In this document: piece after piece, positions 12,301 through 23,756 of the stretch
How positions within the stretch are numbered: position 1 is the stretch's first letter
How the letters are laid out: each line of letters starts with the position of its first letter
Assembly: GCF_910592395.1 (NCBI RefSeq)
Contig: NC_088320.1
Span: 15,686,501 to 15,750,500, forward strand
Direction: 5' to 3'
DNA length: 64,000 nucleotides
Source: Lineus longissimus
Lineage: Eukaryota; Nemertea; Pilidiophora; Heteronemertea; Lineidae
Notes under the pieces: generated by a model
Databases searched by the model: none
Told to the model about the DNA's origin: nothing
The model's input: only the letters and a program-made list of their open reading frames with translations
Position numbers and translations under genes: made by a program

Positions 12301-12667
12301 CCATTCCATTACATGTAGGCCGCTGAGAAGGGGTGGTGCTTTTGGACTACAACGTTTTTTGTGTCCATTTTGTGGGAGTTTTTTTTCTTTTTCTTGTAGA
12401 ATTGAATCCTGATCAAAGTCAAACCAAGAATATGGAAGCATGTCAGTATTGACTGGCTGGCCTGTTGTCATTAATTACTGGTACTTAGTATACGTAATAC
12501 CACCAGATTAAGCTTAAAGTATGGCAACCTTCATTTTTGCATGATTTTCAATTCATTTAGGACTACATCTCTTTTCAGATGAAGGCATTGATGAGGAGGC
12601 ATTTTGTATGTTGGGCGATGGAACAATAAAGGAGCTGATTCCAAAAATTGGTACCAGAACAGAATGA
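9314..12667 (+). CDS. Short SAM-domain-like gene, 2 exons (unit 1)
   Basis: Exon 1 is 9314-9374 (GTAAGA donor) and exon 2 is 12579-12667 (TTTTCAG acceptor). They join in phase 1 to give a 49-residue product with the pattern of a SAM domain: LASWGMGELVKVFKD, EGIDEEAFCML, then IKELIPKIGTR, the typical SAM C-terminal helix start. It stops at TGA 12665-12667. One frame away the sequence continues as MKFTRKYRNLL, as expected for the rest of a SAM helix, so the stop probably reflects a 1-nt shift (or an unrecognised splice). The intron holds a Tc1/mariner-like element. Small SAM proteins often act as adaptors, but function here is unknown. Confidence 0.55.
10193..11353. mobile_element. Tc1/mariner-like non-autonomous element, 324-bp inverted arms (unit 1)
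   Basis: Begins CACTCATGGTCAAAAGTA and ends with its reverse complement, with TA on both sides. This is the usual pattern of Tc1/mariner elements, which duplicate TA on insertion. The inverted arms (10193-10516 and 11030-11353) are nearly identical over about 324 bp. The 513-bp centre has no transposase frame. It sits within the intron of the SAM gene. Confidence 0.85.
12082..12471 (-). CDS. Uncertain antisense ORF in SAM-gene intron (unit 1)
   Basis: A 129-codon frame opposite to the SAM gene. Its only support is that the frame stays open in unit 2 despite a 6-nt insertion, and that its start region (MLPYSWFDFDQDSI) looks protein-like. There is no recognised domain; one hydrophobic stretch occurs (near CANFIVALAANL). 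It may be an exon of an old transposon or chance. Confidence 0.2.
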   Translation of the reverse strand: MTTGQPVNTDMLPYSWFDFDQDSILQEKEKKLPQNGHKKRCSPKAPPLLSGLHVMEWLAVFGVFSTSCANFIVALAANLESIKQILEQKDSSTTIIHQPLLHTIDSLWLKNQHLILVHPVVRLFNTIII

Positions 12668-14310
12668 AGTTTACAAGGAAGTACCGCAATCTACTAGTCC
12701 CTGCTTTAACTGTCGACGCAATGTACCAGTATACACCATAGGCACGTAATTATAAGCGTTCAATAACTCCCCCGCCCCTCGACTGAAAAACGCACCCTCA
12801 ATGACAGCACACATAAAACTGTACGAGTGTTGACACTGTTGTCAGTTGGGCTGGAGCCTTTATCGTCATATACCTGTCGACGTCCAGGGATAAGGTAGGT
12901 GTTACAAAATATTCCAATGCAATAACTATTTCTGAATTGTATATGGTGCATTGCCACTTGCGATGTCGCAAAGCAAAAGCTTTTGCTGGTCTCGGTTTGG
13001 GTGCATAGAAGCATGATAGAGCAAAGGCGTGAACGTGCATTCTCGCAATCGTATTCAGTGGTAAACTACCATATAAGGGTGTAGGTTAAGGTCGGTCCCC
13101 GCCGAACGCGAGTTTGCTTGAATCGCAGAACAAACTCGTTTGTCTGGGTTTATTGGCGAGCGGTGGGGTGTAAAATAGCAAAGTCGCATGAATTGCGTGC
13201 GTTATTGCAATCGTAATAACATGTGGTGGAAATGTCAATGAATGCAAATGCCTCTGGGCTTTGTCATTCTACGCCCCCTGCAAAAAAACGAACGAAATAA
13301 AGCTCTTGCGCGGATTACGACAAAGCATGGAACGCTTTTTCATTTCACGCCATACTGCACTGCCCTAAAACAAATCCAAAATCTCAATACGTAAAAATTA
13401 ACACATGTATACTAGACCAGTTTACTTCCATCGCCGCAGCAAACAGGAGATCTTAAGCAGTATGTGGTGTGTTTACGAGCGATCAACGAATATAGAGTCA
13501 AATGAAGAATTCCGCAAAGCTGAAGAACTTCGAGTGCGCGAACATGAAACTCTATAGTCCTCCCAAAGGATGGATGGTGTTTCGAGCTATTCTCGAAGGT
13601 TTGGTTAAACCAGCGATCATACCTCAACCATTCTCCAAAACAGACATACCTTCTCTCCTTGCCTTTGTGATTGACTTTTCACGCATCGTAGAGCGTGGCC
13701 AAAAAGTGACCAAAAAATAGGAAGAACAAAGACACTTCTTTTCGACGTATAAAACAACATATAAAACAACATGTCGAATGAGGAATGGAAAGAGCACACA
13801 TATGGAAAAGAAGATGTTTGTGGCGTCCATAGTAACAGTAGGTTAACACTGATTGGGCAAGGCGTGAGGCGGTGGGTTTTTTTTGCTTTTACGCTGCACC
13901 CCAGTGACTTGCACGAAAAGAACCCTAAAATCACATGCGTTGTGAATTTCATCTGAAACAGCGTCAAATATCATTCACCGATGTCAGGAGGCAATAACTG
14001 AGGATTAAGATTATTTTGATATATATAGGGCCCCGGTATATTATATGTAGGTAGCATTAGCAAGGTCGCAATCAGTAACCTCTCCAAAGGTTACGGGTAT
14101 AAACTCAAATGGAGGCGGTTAAATGCTGATTTTGTGCCTAACATAATCGCATTCTTGACTGTTTGCGCCACAATCACGGCATTGTGGATGTGATGATTTT
14201 TAAACCAATTCGGCAATGTAAACCGATTTTGAAGTGGGCGGCCAACCACACCACGACGTACACGTTTGTTACCCTTTTAAGAGAAATGGATTTATGGCGA
14301 CAACTTGGTC
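12668..14310. other. No gene seen; end of unit 1
   Basis: Several 60-116 codon frames overlap on both strands between 13412 and 13967, but they have no recognisable domain, and equal conservation in the unit 2 copy (27042-28604) is expected from recent duplication. The candidate SAM continuation MKFTRKYRNLL is at the left edge. Confidence 0.5.
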
Positions 14311-15407
14311 AGGGAGAACCACCCTCCTTCGTGGTTACCCTCTGCTGATGTCAATGAGATAATATTTGGCAGAATTCACTTACCTTTTGAAGAAATGCTA
14401 CTGCACTACGCTTGGAGTCCAACGACTGAAATGGTTGTTGGTTCGGGCAAGGTTTAATATTTGTAGCCAGGTCTAGTAGGGCTTATTCTGGATGTGCGTT
14501 GGGTTGTTGATCACAAAGCTCTCATGAATGCTTGGAAATTCTGCTTCGTCACTGCACTGTCTGCAAAATTCCATTGACCCTCGACTTCAACTTCAACCTG
14601 TTACTCTTACTCACTTGATATTCTTCAAGTGGTAAGGATAGGTATGCATCTAGATGACAGGGCCCGGTGTGCAAGGGATAGTAGTCCTAGGGCTGATAGT
14701 CCGTGTAACAATAGCCCGCATTGCTAAATGTTTTGGTTAGGGTTAGCGGTACAATAGATCATGCTGCTTAATTGGTCAAATACAATGCTACCGGACTATG
14801 ACTCCAGGGGGACTATATCCGCTGTCACACCGGATTTGAGAAGCCAGGATTTGTATTCTGGATGAACTGGCATGGATTTAGGACTAGAATTCCTCACATG
14901 CATTTGTGATGGACTCTATGATTTAGAATAGCATAATGCACGCCTCTGGAATTTTATCCTTAATCTCTTTAAGGATCCTAGGGTTCATTTCGTCAACCGG
15001 GATTCTTGTCTGGTTTATTCAAGTTCGTAAGTCTTGCTTACTTCCTCTACCTTGAAAACTATATCATTAATTTCCCCCAGGTTGTGCGGTTTGGACATTG
15101 GCATGTTGGACAATTCTTCCTTCGTGAAAACACGATTATGCGTTTTTAATCTCTTAGGTCCAGAGGAGATTCACCAAATTAATAACAGGAATGAGTGATC
15201 TAACATACTCAGTGAAAGGCTAGAGTCACTAGATCTCTTCAGCCTCAGACATAGGTGAGAGGTGATTTGATAAGCTTGTTCCAAATATTACATGAAACGG
15301 ATTTGGCGAACTATCTGTGTGGCGGCGACGCATTACTCTCCATATATAGGATCATGAATTTAAAGACAGACGACGTATCTGTACTCTGATATTTCCTTTA
15401 ATTAATC

Positions 15408-15675
15408 ATGCATTGCGTGAAAGATATTGTAAAACATCAGCACCTTCAGGGTAGGGTTCATATCATTCAGCGGTTTCACAACGCAGCTAGACTCCCTGAC
15501 CGGGGCAATCCATTGCGTCATCATAATTTGGTCTCCTTATGGACTGCCACAAAAAGCGGGAATTCGTGCAACTGGACGATTAGCCAATGGACATTGCTTT
15601 AACGAAACTGTATGTGCATTTTCTGTCACCGAATCAGAATATTCGACGTATACCGCTCTGGCATTAATAGCGTAG
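15408..15675 (+). pseudogene. piggyBac-like transposase fragment (copy 2)
   Basis: Equivalent of 1098-1365 with the same extra T and early stop at 15602. It has the same tentative GIRATG-type resemblance to piggyBac transposases when read across the shift. Confidence 0.4.
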
Positions 15676-15924
15676 CTGATATTTATACACTTCTTTCCCA
15701 TACTGCATATCTCCCATGGTTTAGATGGTACACGCACGCACAGCGCTGTATCGTTAGTTGACCTACAATGTACCTGTGAATAAACATCAAACAACACGAT
15801 TCATGGAGTATGAAGATGACAAATCGCTGTTGGCTCTAACACGTGAACAGGGTATCAATCTCTTTGTTCCAAAAACATTAACATAAAAGGACAAAAGGTT
15901 TCAAAATCAATAAGAAAATATGAA

Positions 15925-17221
15925 GCGGACGGAAGAAAGAACAGATGACAAGGACCTAATATGTCCATAACATCTCTGAAGCAAGGCCTATACTTCATGA
16001 CTTTGCCAGGCCAATATATTTGTACTACATGCACATGTACATTGTATCTTTTATCCAGGCTTCAGAATTATGTATGTCTGAAGTCTAGCTTGTGTCTGCA
16101 TGCGATTTGATATCATATTTACGAAATTCGGTTGATTTGTCGTGAAACCGGTTGCGCATTTTAGAGAACCCACTGCGGTCATAGGCTTTCATACTTTCAG
16201 AGATGCAGTTTCAAAGTTGAGTTGGTGTCTTTCAGAGTTGAAACTGTTTCAGAGTTGATCCGTAACAGACGTAGGCCTATCAAGGGCGGAGTGCCCCAAC
16301 CCAAAGGAGATTCCTTGTAGAAGATGTCCCTGGTCGATATCACAATTACAGGGATAGTCTCCTCTGAGGGGGCAGGCCAAAGGAGAATCCTTCTAGAAGA
16401 TGTCCATGTTCGTCATTGCAGTTGCATAGATAGTTTCCTCTATGGGGGCAGGCCTGGTAGAACCCACACCGTGGATGACATGGCATGCAGTAGGCCTATC
16501 AAGGGCGGAGTGCCCCAACCCAAAGGAGAATCCTTCTAGAAGATGTCCATGTTCGTCATTGCAGTTGCATAGATAGTCTCCTCTATGGGGGCAGGCCTGG
16601 TAGAACCCACACCGTGGATGACATGGCATGCAGTAGGCCTATCAAGGGCGGAGTGCCCCAACCCAAAGGAGAATCCTTCTAGAAGATGTCCATGTTCGTC
16701 ATTGCAGTTGCATAGATAGTCTCCTCTATGGGGGCAGGCCTGGTAGAACCCACACCGTGGATGACATGGCATGCAGTAGGCCTATCAAGGGCGGAGTGCC
16801 CCAACCCAAAGGAGAATCCTTCTAGAAGATGTCCCTGTTCGTCATTGCAGTTGCATAGATAGTCTCCTCTGAGGGGGTAGGCCTGGTAGAACCTATCCTG
16901 GTTGAGATGACATGTAGTAGACCTATCAAGAGCAGTGCCTCATCCCAAGAGAGAATCCAGACGGAGGAAAGAACAGATGACAATGACCTAATATGTCCAT
17001 AACATCTCTGAAGCAAGGCCTATACTTCATGACTTTGCCAGGCCAATATATATGTACTACATGCACATGTACATTGTGTCTTTTATCCAGGCTTCAGAAT
17101 TATGTATGTCTGAAGTCTAGCTTGTGTCTGCATGCGATTTGATATCATATTTACGGAATTCGGTTGATTTGTCGTGAAACCGGTAGCGCATTTTAGAGAC
17201 CCCACTGCGGTCTTAGGCTAA
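15925..17221. repeat. 143-bp minisatellite flanked by 265-bp direct repeats (copy 2)
   Basis: Same structure as 1614-2840, but the array (about 16272-16960) has a different copy number and one internally deleted copy near 16379. Minisatellite turnover has therefore continued since the units duplicated. Confidence 0.8.
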
Positions 17222-17454
17222 CTAATCATCAAAAGAAACCAAGGTGATCATTAATAAAATTATTCCAACCACAGGTAGCATCATTGTCGAACAAACCGTC
17301 CCGGGTATACCACAATCTCCACTCAACCCTACCCGGGTGACCCGGTATAACGCAACCTCCTAACAACATATCACGGACCAACCCGGTATAATGCAAACTT
17401 CATCCAACCCTACCCGGGCCGCTACCACCACCCACATCGAAGAAACCAGAAACC

Positions 17455-18031
17455 AGCGGCTCATGTGGTTTGTGTGGGGGACCGTATCCTCACCGCAACG
17501 AATGTCCGGCCAAAGGGAAAGAGTGTGGGGAGTGTGGACGCCTCAATCACTTCGCCAAGGTTTGCCGTAGCTCACAGACCCGTGGAGCTCAATCATCCAG
17601 CAGTCACAATCGAAGCCGTGAACCTTGGAGAGGAAAACGAAACCAACGCACGACACATATCGCCAGATCGCTCGAAGACACAGCCGACGACAACGAAGCA
17701 TCAACCATCACTAATGTTGGTATTGATGAAGAGGGATACATATCCGCCTCAATATCGGACAAGCCAATATTCGATGTAACAATTTGAGGCAGTAAGACAA
17801 CCATCATGGCCGATTCAGGAGCTACCGTTAATATCCTAAACCACGAGGATTACCGCCAACTCGCCAAACCGCCGTGACCAGTGCACATCCAAGGAAACTT
17901 TATGTGTTGTATCTCCCAGTGGGTCACTACTCAGCTGGAAAACGTCACAGAAATAGGCGCCTAATTCAAGTGGCCAACACCGTCGAAAAACCCAAAGATA
18001 TCGTCTTGGACACTTCGATACCAGATTCGTA
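17455..18031 (+). pseudogene. Gypsy-type Gag zinc knuckles and protease start (unit 2 relic)
   Basis: Counterpart of 3074-3650 with the same two zinc knuckles, the same in-frame TGA (17785-17787) and the same ADSGA protease motif beyond it. Only a few substitutions separate the copies, so these stops predate the tandem duplication. Confidence 0.75.
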
Positions 18032-18108
18032 AATGACTTTCAGATTGTCATAAATGAATCGATGGGAGCCTGCAAAGGTGAGATGGTCAACATTCACGTG
18101 ACCCCTCT

Positions 18109-18840
18109 GTGAAGCCGATAGCTCAACCGCACCGCAGGGTACCATTTTATGTACGCAAGAAAGTGGAAGTTAAAGTCCATGATCTTGAGGATTTCGATAT
18201 ATGCGAACCAGCAGAAGGCCCAACACCGTGGGTCTCGCCGATCGTTGTTGTACCAAAACCGCGAAATCCTGATGAAATTCGCATGTGTGTGGATATGCGT
18301 GCCGTAAAGAAAGCAATCATCAGAGAACGACACGTTATCCCAACCACCGAGGACATAATCCCCGATCTAAATGGATGCAAAGTCTTTAGCAAACCAGACT
18401 TGAAGCAAGAATACCATCAAATCCTATTTCATCCAGATTCACGTCATCTCACAACTTTCTCGACCCATATTGGACTATATCGCTACAAAAGATTGAACTT
18501 TGGAATGTCTTGCTCAGCCGAAATATTTCAAAAGAAAATTGCTGATGTAATCCGTGGCATACCCGGTGTATGGAACATCAGTGATGACATCTACATTGGA
18601 GGTGTGGATACCAGCAAGCATGACCACCGTCTCAAACCTGTCCTTCAGAGATTAGCTGAAAACAATCTGACTGTCAATCTCCCAAAATGTGAATTTCGTG
18701 AACACGAGATGATCTTCTTTGGTCATAAGTTCAGTGGGGACGGAATCTCGCCTGATCCCAAGAAAGTCGCTGACTTGCAGGCCATATCTGTGCCCGCCAA
18801 CGTCACGCAGTCTTCACAGCTCTGCCGCTTTCTGTGCTAG
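18109..18840 (+). pseudogene. Ty3/Gypsy reverse transcriptase fragment (unit 2 relic)
   Basis: Counterpart of 3728-4459. It differs by a Leu to Pro change next to the catalytic Asp (SKPDLKQEYH), a further damaging change not seen in unit 1, and shares the terminal frameshift and TAG. Confidence 0.88.
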
Positions 18841-19747
18841 ATTTATCAAGGACTTCGCACTGATAACCAGACCACTGCGCCGTCTCACCTGCAAGGACCA
18901 AGAATGGAAATGGGGGGAAGAGGAGAACAATTCGTTTCTATCCCTCAAAGCTGGCCTGTCATCCAAGACCACCCTTGGATACGTTGATCCAAACAAGCCA
19001 ACTGTTATTCACACTGATGGTAGTCCAGTAGGACTAGGTGCAGTTCTCTTCCAAACCGAGAAGGACAATTCGAAAACGCCATTGCACTATGCAAGCTACC
19101 CGTTGACCACCACCGAGGAACGTTACCCACAGATTGATCGTGAGGCCCTATCAATCTATTGGGTTATCAAACGCTTTCATATCTATGTCTACGGCAAAAC
19201 GTTCAAAGTAATCACTTATCACTTGCCGTTAGTGACATTGTTCAACAACCCATCATCGCAGCCATCAGCGAGGGTCGAACGCTGGATCATGGAGCTCCAG
19301 CGATACCGTTTCACCGTCGAATACCAACCTGGGATGGATAATCCAGTTTGGTTTCCACTCATGGACAATATGGTCGAAAACCGCATCAAATCATGCCTAC
19401 CGTGTCAGATCACAACTCCCATTACCGCAAAGGAACCGCTCAAAATGACTGTACTACCAAGTAAGCCATTCGAAGATACTAGCATAGACTTTGCTCACAT
19501 TGAAAATGAGACTGTTTTGCTTGTGATTGATGACTATTCACGTTTTCCGTTTGTGAAACCTGTTACCAGCACGTCTGTACATGCAGTCATACCGAAGCTT
19601 GATAAAATCTTTGCAACGTTTGGAATCCCGGACACTGTCAAATCGGACAACGGCCCACCATTCAACTGGGAAGACGTTAAACAAGTTTTCCATGACTCTG
19701 GGTTTTCATCACCGCAAAGTCACTCAACCATGCTTTATATACAATAA
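18812..19747 (+). pseudogene. Gypsy RNase H and truncated integrase (unit 2 relic)
   Basis: Counterpart of 4431-5366 with the same RNase H/integrase shortening and the same premature end. Here the conserved Asp of the ITDHLPLV motif is Tyr (ITYHLPLV), an independent loss after duplication. Confidence 0.85.
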
Positions 19748-20631
19748 TAATCCTTATAATAATCTACCCTACGCGATCTATGAGTCATCAGAATGCACGT
19801 CATTATGTTATTGTTGTTTATGTTATGTGGTAATATTCTATATTGTTTTTAATCGTTCGACAACTTTCTTGGCTTTGATCAGTAGAGAAATACGGAGGTT
19901 TCTCTGAGCTCTAGGCAGAATCATCACGAGAGTCTACCTGAATGCTGAAAGAAGCAGTTGAATGTTTCACGCCTTCACGTTTCACGACTTCCCGTTTCAA
20001 AATTTCAAGTTTCAGGACTTCACGTTCACGACTCTTCAAGTTACAAGACTTCAAGCCGGTGGAACTTCTGCCCGAAGTTCAGAGCCTTCACGCATCTACT
20101 GATCAGGCCAAGCCAAATAAACACGTCTATTGTCGCCATCGAAACCCTGATTCAGGAGATTTCTGGGGAAATAGAGCCTCTGTTGACAAGCAAGACTCAT
20201 TTCGCTTTCTTGCCTGGTTTAAGATTCAGCATCGGGACGCTCAGTGTCACTGAGAGATTGGCAACGCAACAGTCGAGTATAGTGGTTGCAAAAAGATTGG
20301 TAGATTTATAAGATCTTTTATAACTTATAGTATGATGGCGTCGCTCTCAATGGAAACCTTGAGGAAGACTAGTTATTCTCGGATCTCGTTACTCCACGAA
20401 GACAGCAGGAATCCCATTATTGACAACTAAGATGATGCTGTCAAGCCAAAGTTGCCGTTGCTGGAAGTAACATGATGCAGCTTTACTACACTTGAGGATA
20501 GGATAGAGAAAAACAACTGCAGAGAAAGGCTGAACACTTCTTGAAACGGCTTAACGAACCAGCACCAGTAGCCCACCAGACCTCCCACCAGCAGAGACCG
20601 GCATGGATGTCAACAGTGACAGGCAAAAAGT

Positions 20632-20976
20632 TGCCAGACTGACCCAGAGGAAGTGGCTTGGTATCCTGTGTCACATAGTGGGACCACAGCCGACTCACTA
20701 TCTGCTCTATGAGAGAATTGCTCTGGTTGCGAGACTGTCCCGTAGGATTACGGCTTGGTATCCTGTGTCTAACGGCGGAACCACAGTCGACTCACTGGCC
20801 CAGAGGATTGTGGCGTGGTATCCTGTGTCTAACGGCGGAACCACAGTCGACTCACTGGCCCAGAGGATTGTGGCGTGGTATCCTGTGTCACACGGCGGAA
20901 CCACAGTCGACTCACTATCTGCTCTATGAGAGAACTGCTCTGGTTGCGAGACTGGCCCAGAGGATTGCGACCTTTT
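20632..20976. repeat. 60-bp minisatellite (unit 2)
   Basis: Same array as 6250-6535 with one extra 60-bp copy; two adjacent copies (about 20800-20880) are identical, which indicates a recent expansion. Confidence 0.8.
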
Positions 20977-21368
20977 GGCCATGGCACTACACACACAACC
21001 TCATTGAGGAGTAACTATCAAGAATCGAACCTATGACCAACGCAGCCTTTCATTGCTTTCGAGGAAGAAACGACATTTTTTCTCTCATTTCAAGAATGAA
21101 ACAGATGCCTTTATTTGCTTTTAGGAAGAAGCGAGAGGTTTTCCCCTATTTCTCGAAGAAACGGCTGCCTTTCATTGCTTTTGAGGATTGACATATGTTG
21201 ATCCAAGGATTCCGAATACATAAAACTAGGTTTTAAAAGCAAATAAAAACAAATCAGTGCGAACTGGTGTAACTATTTGTGATTTATTTAGTATTGTGGT
21301 AATACATCATATTTTGAACTCTTGTGACGCACTCACGTGGATGGAACGAACACTGTACAATATGGCAT

Positions 21369-22036
21369 TCATTGTTCTGCTTGTTTTCTTGCACGTGCCT
21401 CTTCCATCACTTCGAATTTGTTGAATAACGATCGTCGAGCTACTGCGGCATTGCGTTTTTGCGTGTTGGAGCCACAACTAATCATGCACCCGGCATACAG
21501 GGCATCCGAAGGTTGGAGCAACCCGATGGCTATCACCAGCGCAACTATGATATAGGCAGTCTGCAAACAATGAAATACATTGTATTATGCGCCGAGTGTG
21601 GTGATTCCTTCAAAAGATATGAATAATATATGAATTTAGTTACCAAACATGCCAAATAATACTGTCAGTGCATCCTGTGGTTGTAACTGTCATTAGAAGA
21701 AATCTGACTTAGAGGTCTGGTGCAGAGCCACACACGATGCAGACAAAACATTTACGAAATTGACTACGGTGTGAGGTGAATTCATAAGACCGCCGCGAGA
21801 TGATTTCTGTAAGTTTCCCTATCTCACATGTGTGGCTACTGAGCGCTAGTCCGATGTTATGAGGAGATGTCTGAACCACATGAGCTGACAGGTAGTAATA
21901 AGCGGTAGTCAAACAGTACGCGATGTGTGTGGGTTTCAATGATCCACAGGATGATACAAGGCGCTCGGACATCGGGTATATGGCAGACAGGCATTATGCT
22001 GACATGCAGGCATACCTGAAAACGCCTGTCCAACAT
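21369..22036 (-). CDS. Secreted cysteine-bearing peptide precursor, 2 exons (unit 2)
   Basis: Exon 1 is 22016-22036 and exon 2 is 21560 down to 21369, with the same splice signals and phase as in unit 1. Signal peptide and C-terminal tail are identical to the unit 1 protein. The mature part differs: one residue longer, GCMISC in place of CTIGC, Gly after the second Cys in place of Phe, and QKR in place of QTR, which creates a dibasic cleavage site. All of these differences change the protein and none is silent. The two cysteines keep the spacing CX3C. The family is not recognised. Confidence 0.62.
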
Positions 22037-22490
22037 GTTTCAAACGTCCTCAGATAGACTACCAGTAGGCCGCAGTGGCGCTACCGTATTCTCCAACAGA
22101 GCACTGGATGTGGAGCACAGATATGAGCATCAGTTCATATATGTCTTACTATAAATGGCCATTGAGACCTTGAGCGATCATTGTTGGAAATCGAATGCCA
22201 CCTCATCAGACAGTTCCTCAATACACGCATGGTTTGAATATTAGCAAAGCGGGAAATTGTTTTGCATCTTTATAACTCGAAAAATAGCTACGTGCTCCTA
22301 TAATCATCACAGGGTGTCATGTTCATCTCCCGATTATGTATCTTATGAATTCACTTTGCCAATATTGTAAATGGGCAAATTTTTAAAGGCCACTTTGAAA
22401 CTGAAAATGGTACAGATGGTACAAAAGACGCCATTCTCTCAAGCTTGTACGTGAAATGAAATACTGAAAAATATATTCATTGACAACAAC

Positions 22491-22563
22491 GGCCTCATGG
22501 CATAGTTGGTAAGACGGCAAGGATCAAGTGGCGAGAATTCCCAGTTCGAACCCGCTAGAGGAA
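22491..22563 (+). repeat. tRNA-like SINE head with pol III boxes (unit 2)
   Basis: Identical A and B boxes to the copy at 8048-8120, with the same poor stems. Confidence 0.5.
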
Positions 22564-23562
22564 TATTTTTCATTTTTCTTTTCACGAGAGCAGTCAAGTA
22601 AGATGGGTGTCTATCATTTTTCAAGTGCAGTTGGTCGTTTGGTGGTCGGGCGTTGGTGTTTTCTAACTTGGCCGTTAGGGTTTTTATGCATGCATGTCAG
22701 TTTTAATGTAGTGAGATGTCTGCCATACGTTCACATATTTGGCCGAGTCCTTGCACCTGAAAGGTGCCAAAAAACACTGAATTCAACTGCTCAGGCTGGT
22801 CTTACCATGAAAACCCAGAGGAAATAACTAACTGGTCCATATATAGAAATCATGATGATATTGTGTGTACCACCACCTGGCTTCTCCATGAAAGCCCAGA
22901 GGAAAAACGATGCTCTATTACAGAATCTACGACGATGATCATTGTGTTTACCATGTTCCATACAGAGTTTGTAAAGAGATTTCTAAACTAATTTTTTCAT
23001 AAATACTGGATTTTTAGAGAAGTGTTTGCCTCTGTAGTTACCTTCATGGTGTAGATATGTCTCAGATTGCAGTTACGACAGATAGTAGAATTGTGAGTGG
23101 ACCTGAAAAAAACGAATTTCATGATTAAGATTGGGCTTGGCAAATTTTAAAGACGACTCATGCTACACCACCGGCGTTAGAAGATCGATGGAGTTATTTG
23201 GTATATAGGGGCATTCCCATGCTGCCTGCTGCTCTCTCATATCCCACACTCTACACTGAGTTGACGTTTCCATCACCATATTCCTATGAACTTGAAATAT
23301 AAATAATCCGATAACACCACAGTGCAGCGATCGTCTCTAGGGATGAATGCATTATTGTCAATGCGTTGCTCCTTCAACTGTCTCGGACCCGGAGTCTTTT
23401 TAGCCAATCCCGTTTTAAGCATTTACACAATAACTCTGTGTATACACTCCAAAAATTAAATAGTAAATCATTTACCATTTGAAGTTGTTAACGATACGTT
23501 TACCAATAAGTAGTTAACATAACTATTTTCATAGTTAGAGTAACTACTTGAAATCCAAACAG

Positions 23563-23756
23563 CATGAATACTTTTTTACCTATTCAAGTAGTAAAATCAG
23601 CCAACCAATCAGAATCACTGATTTTGTGAATTAACCACTTGAAGTAGTAAGCTTCGACCAATCAGAATGCGCCCTCAGACAGCAGATGTCCAGCGTCGAT
23701 CGCCGCCATTTTTAACCCGCTTCAAAAGCCAAACTTCGTTTTCGCTGATCTTTGAA
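23563..23756 (+). promoter_or_regulatory. Putative TATA-less promoter (unit 2)
   Basis: Same two CCAATCAGAAT boxes and GCCGCCATTTT element ahead of the unit 2 SAM-gene ATG at 23757. All the candidate sites are unchanged. Confidence 0.45.

Larger units (their letters stand above)
1..14310. repeat. Tandem unit, copy 1 (14.3 kb)
   Basis: The first bases of the window recur at 14311 and the whole stretch is repeated with roughly 1% substitutions plus small indels. The repeat includes dead transposons carrying the same stops and frameshifts, so the duplication is younger than the decay of its contents. The window starts inside or at the edge of a unit, so more copies may lie to the left. Copy 1 has about 80 bp (near 11740-11815) that copy 2 lacks, and fewer copies of the 60-bp minisatellite. 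A collapsed or duplicated assembly of two haplotypes could imitate this structure. Confidence 0.93.
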
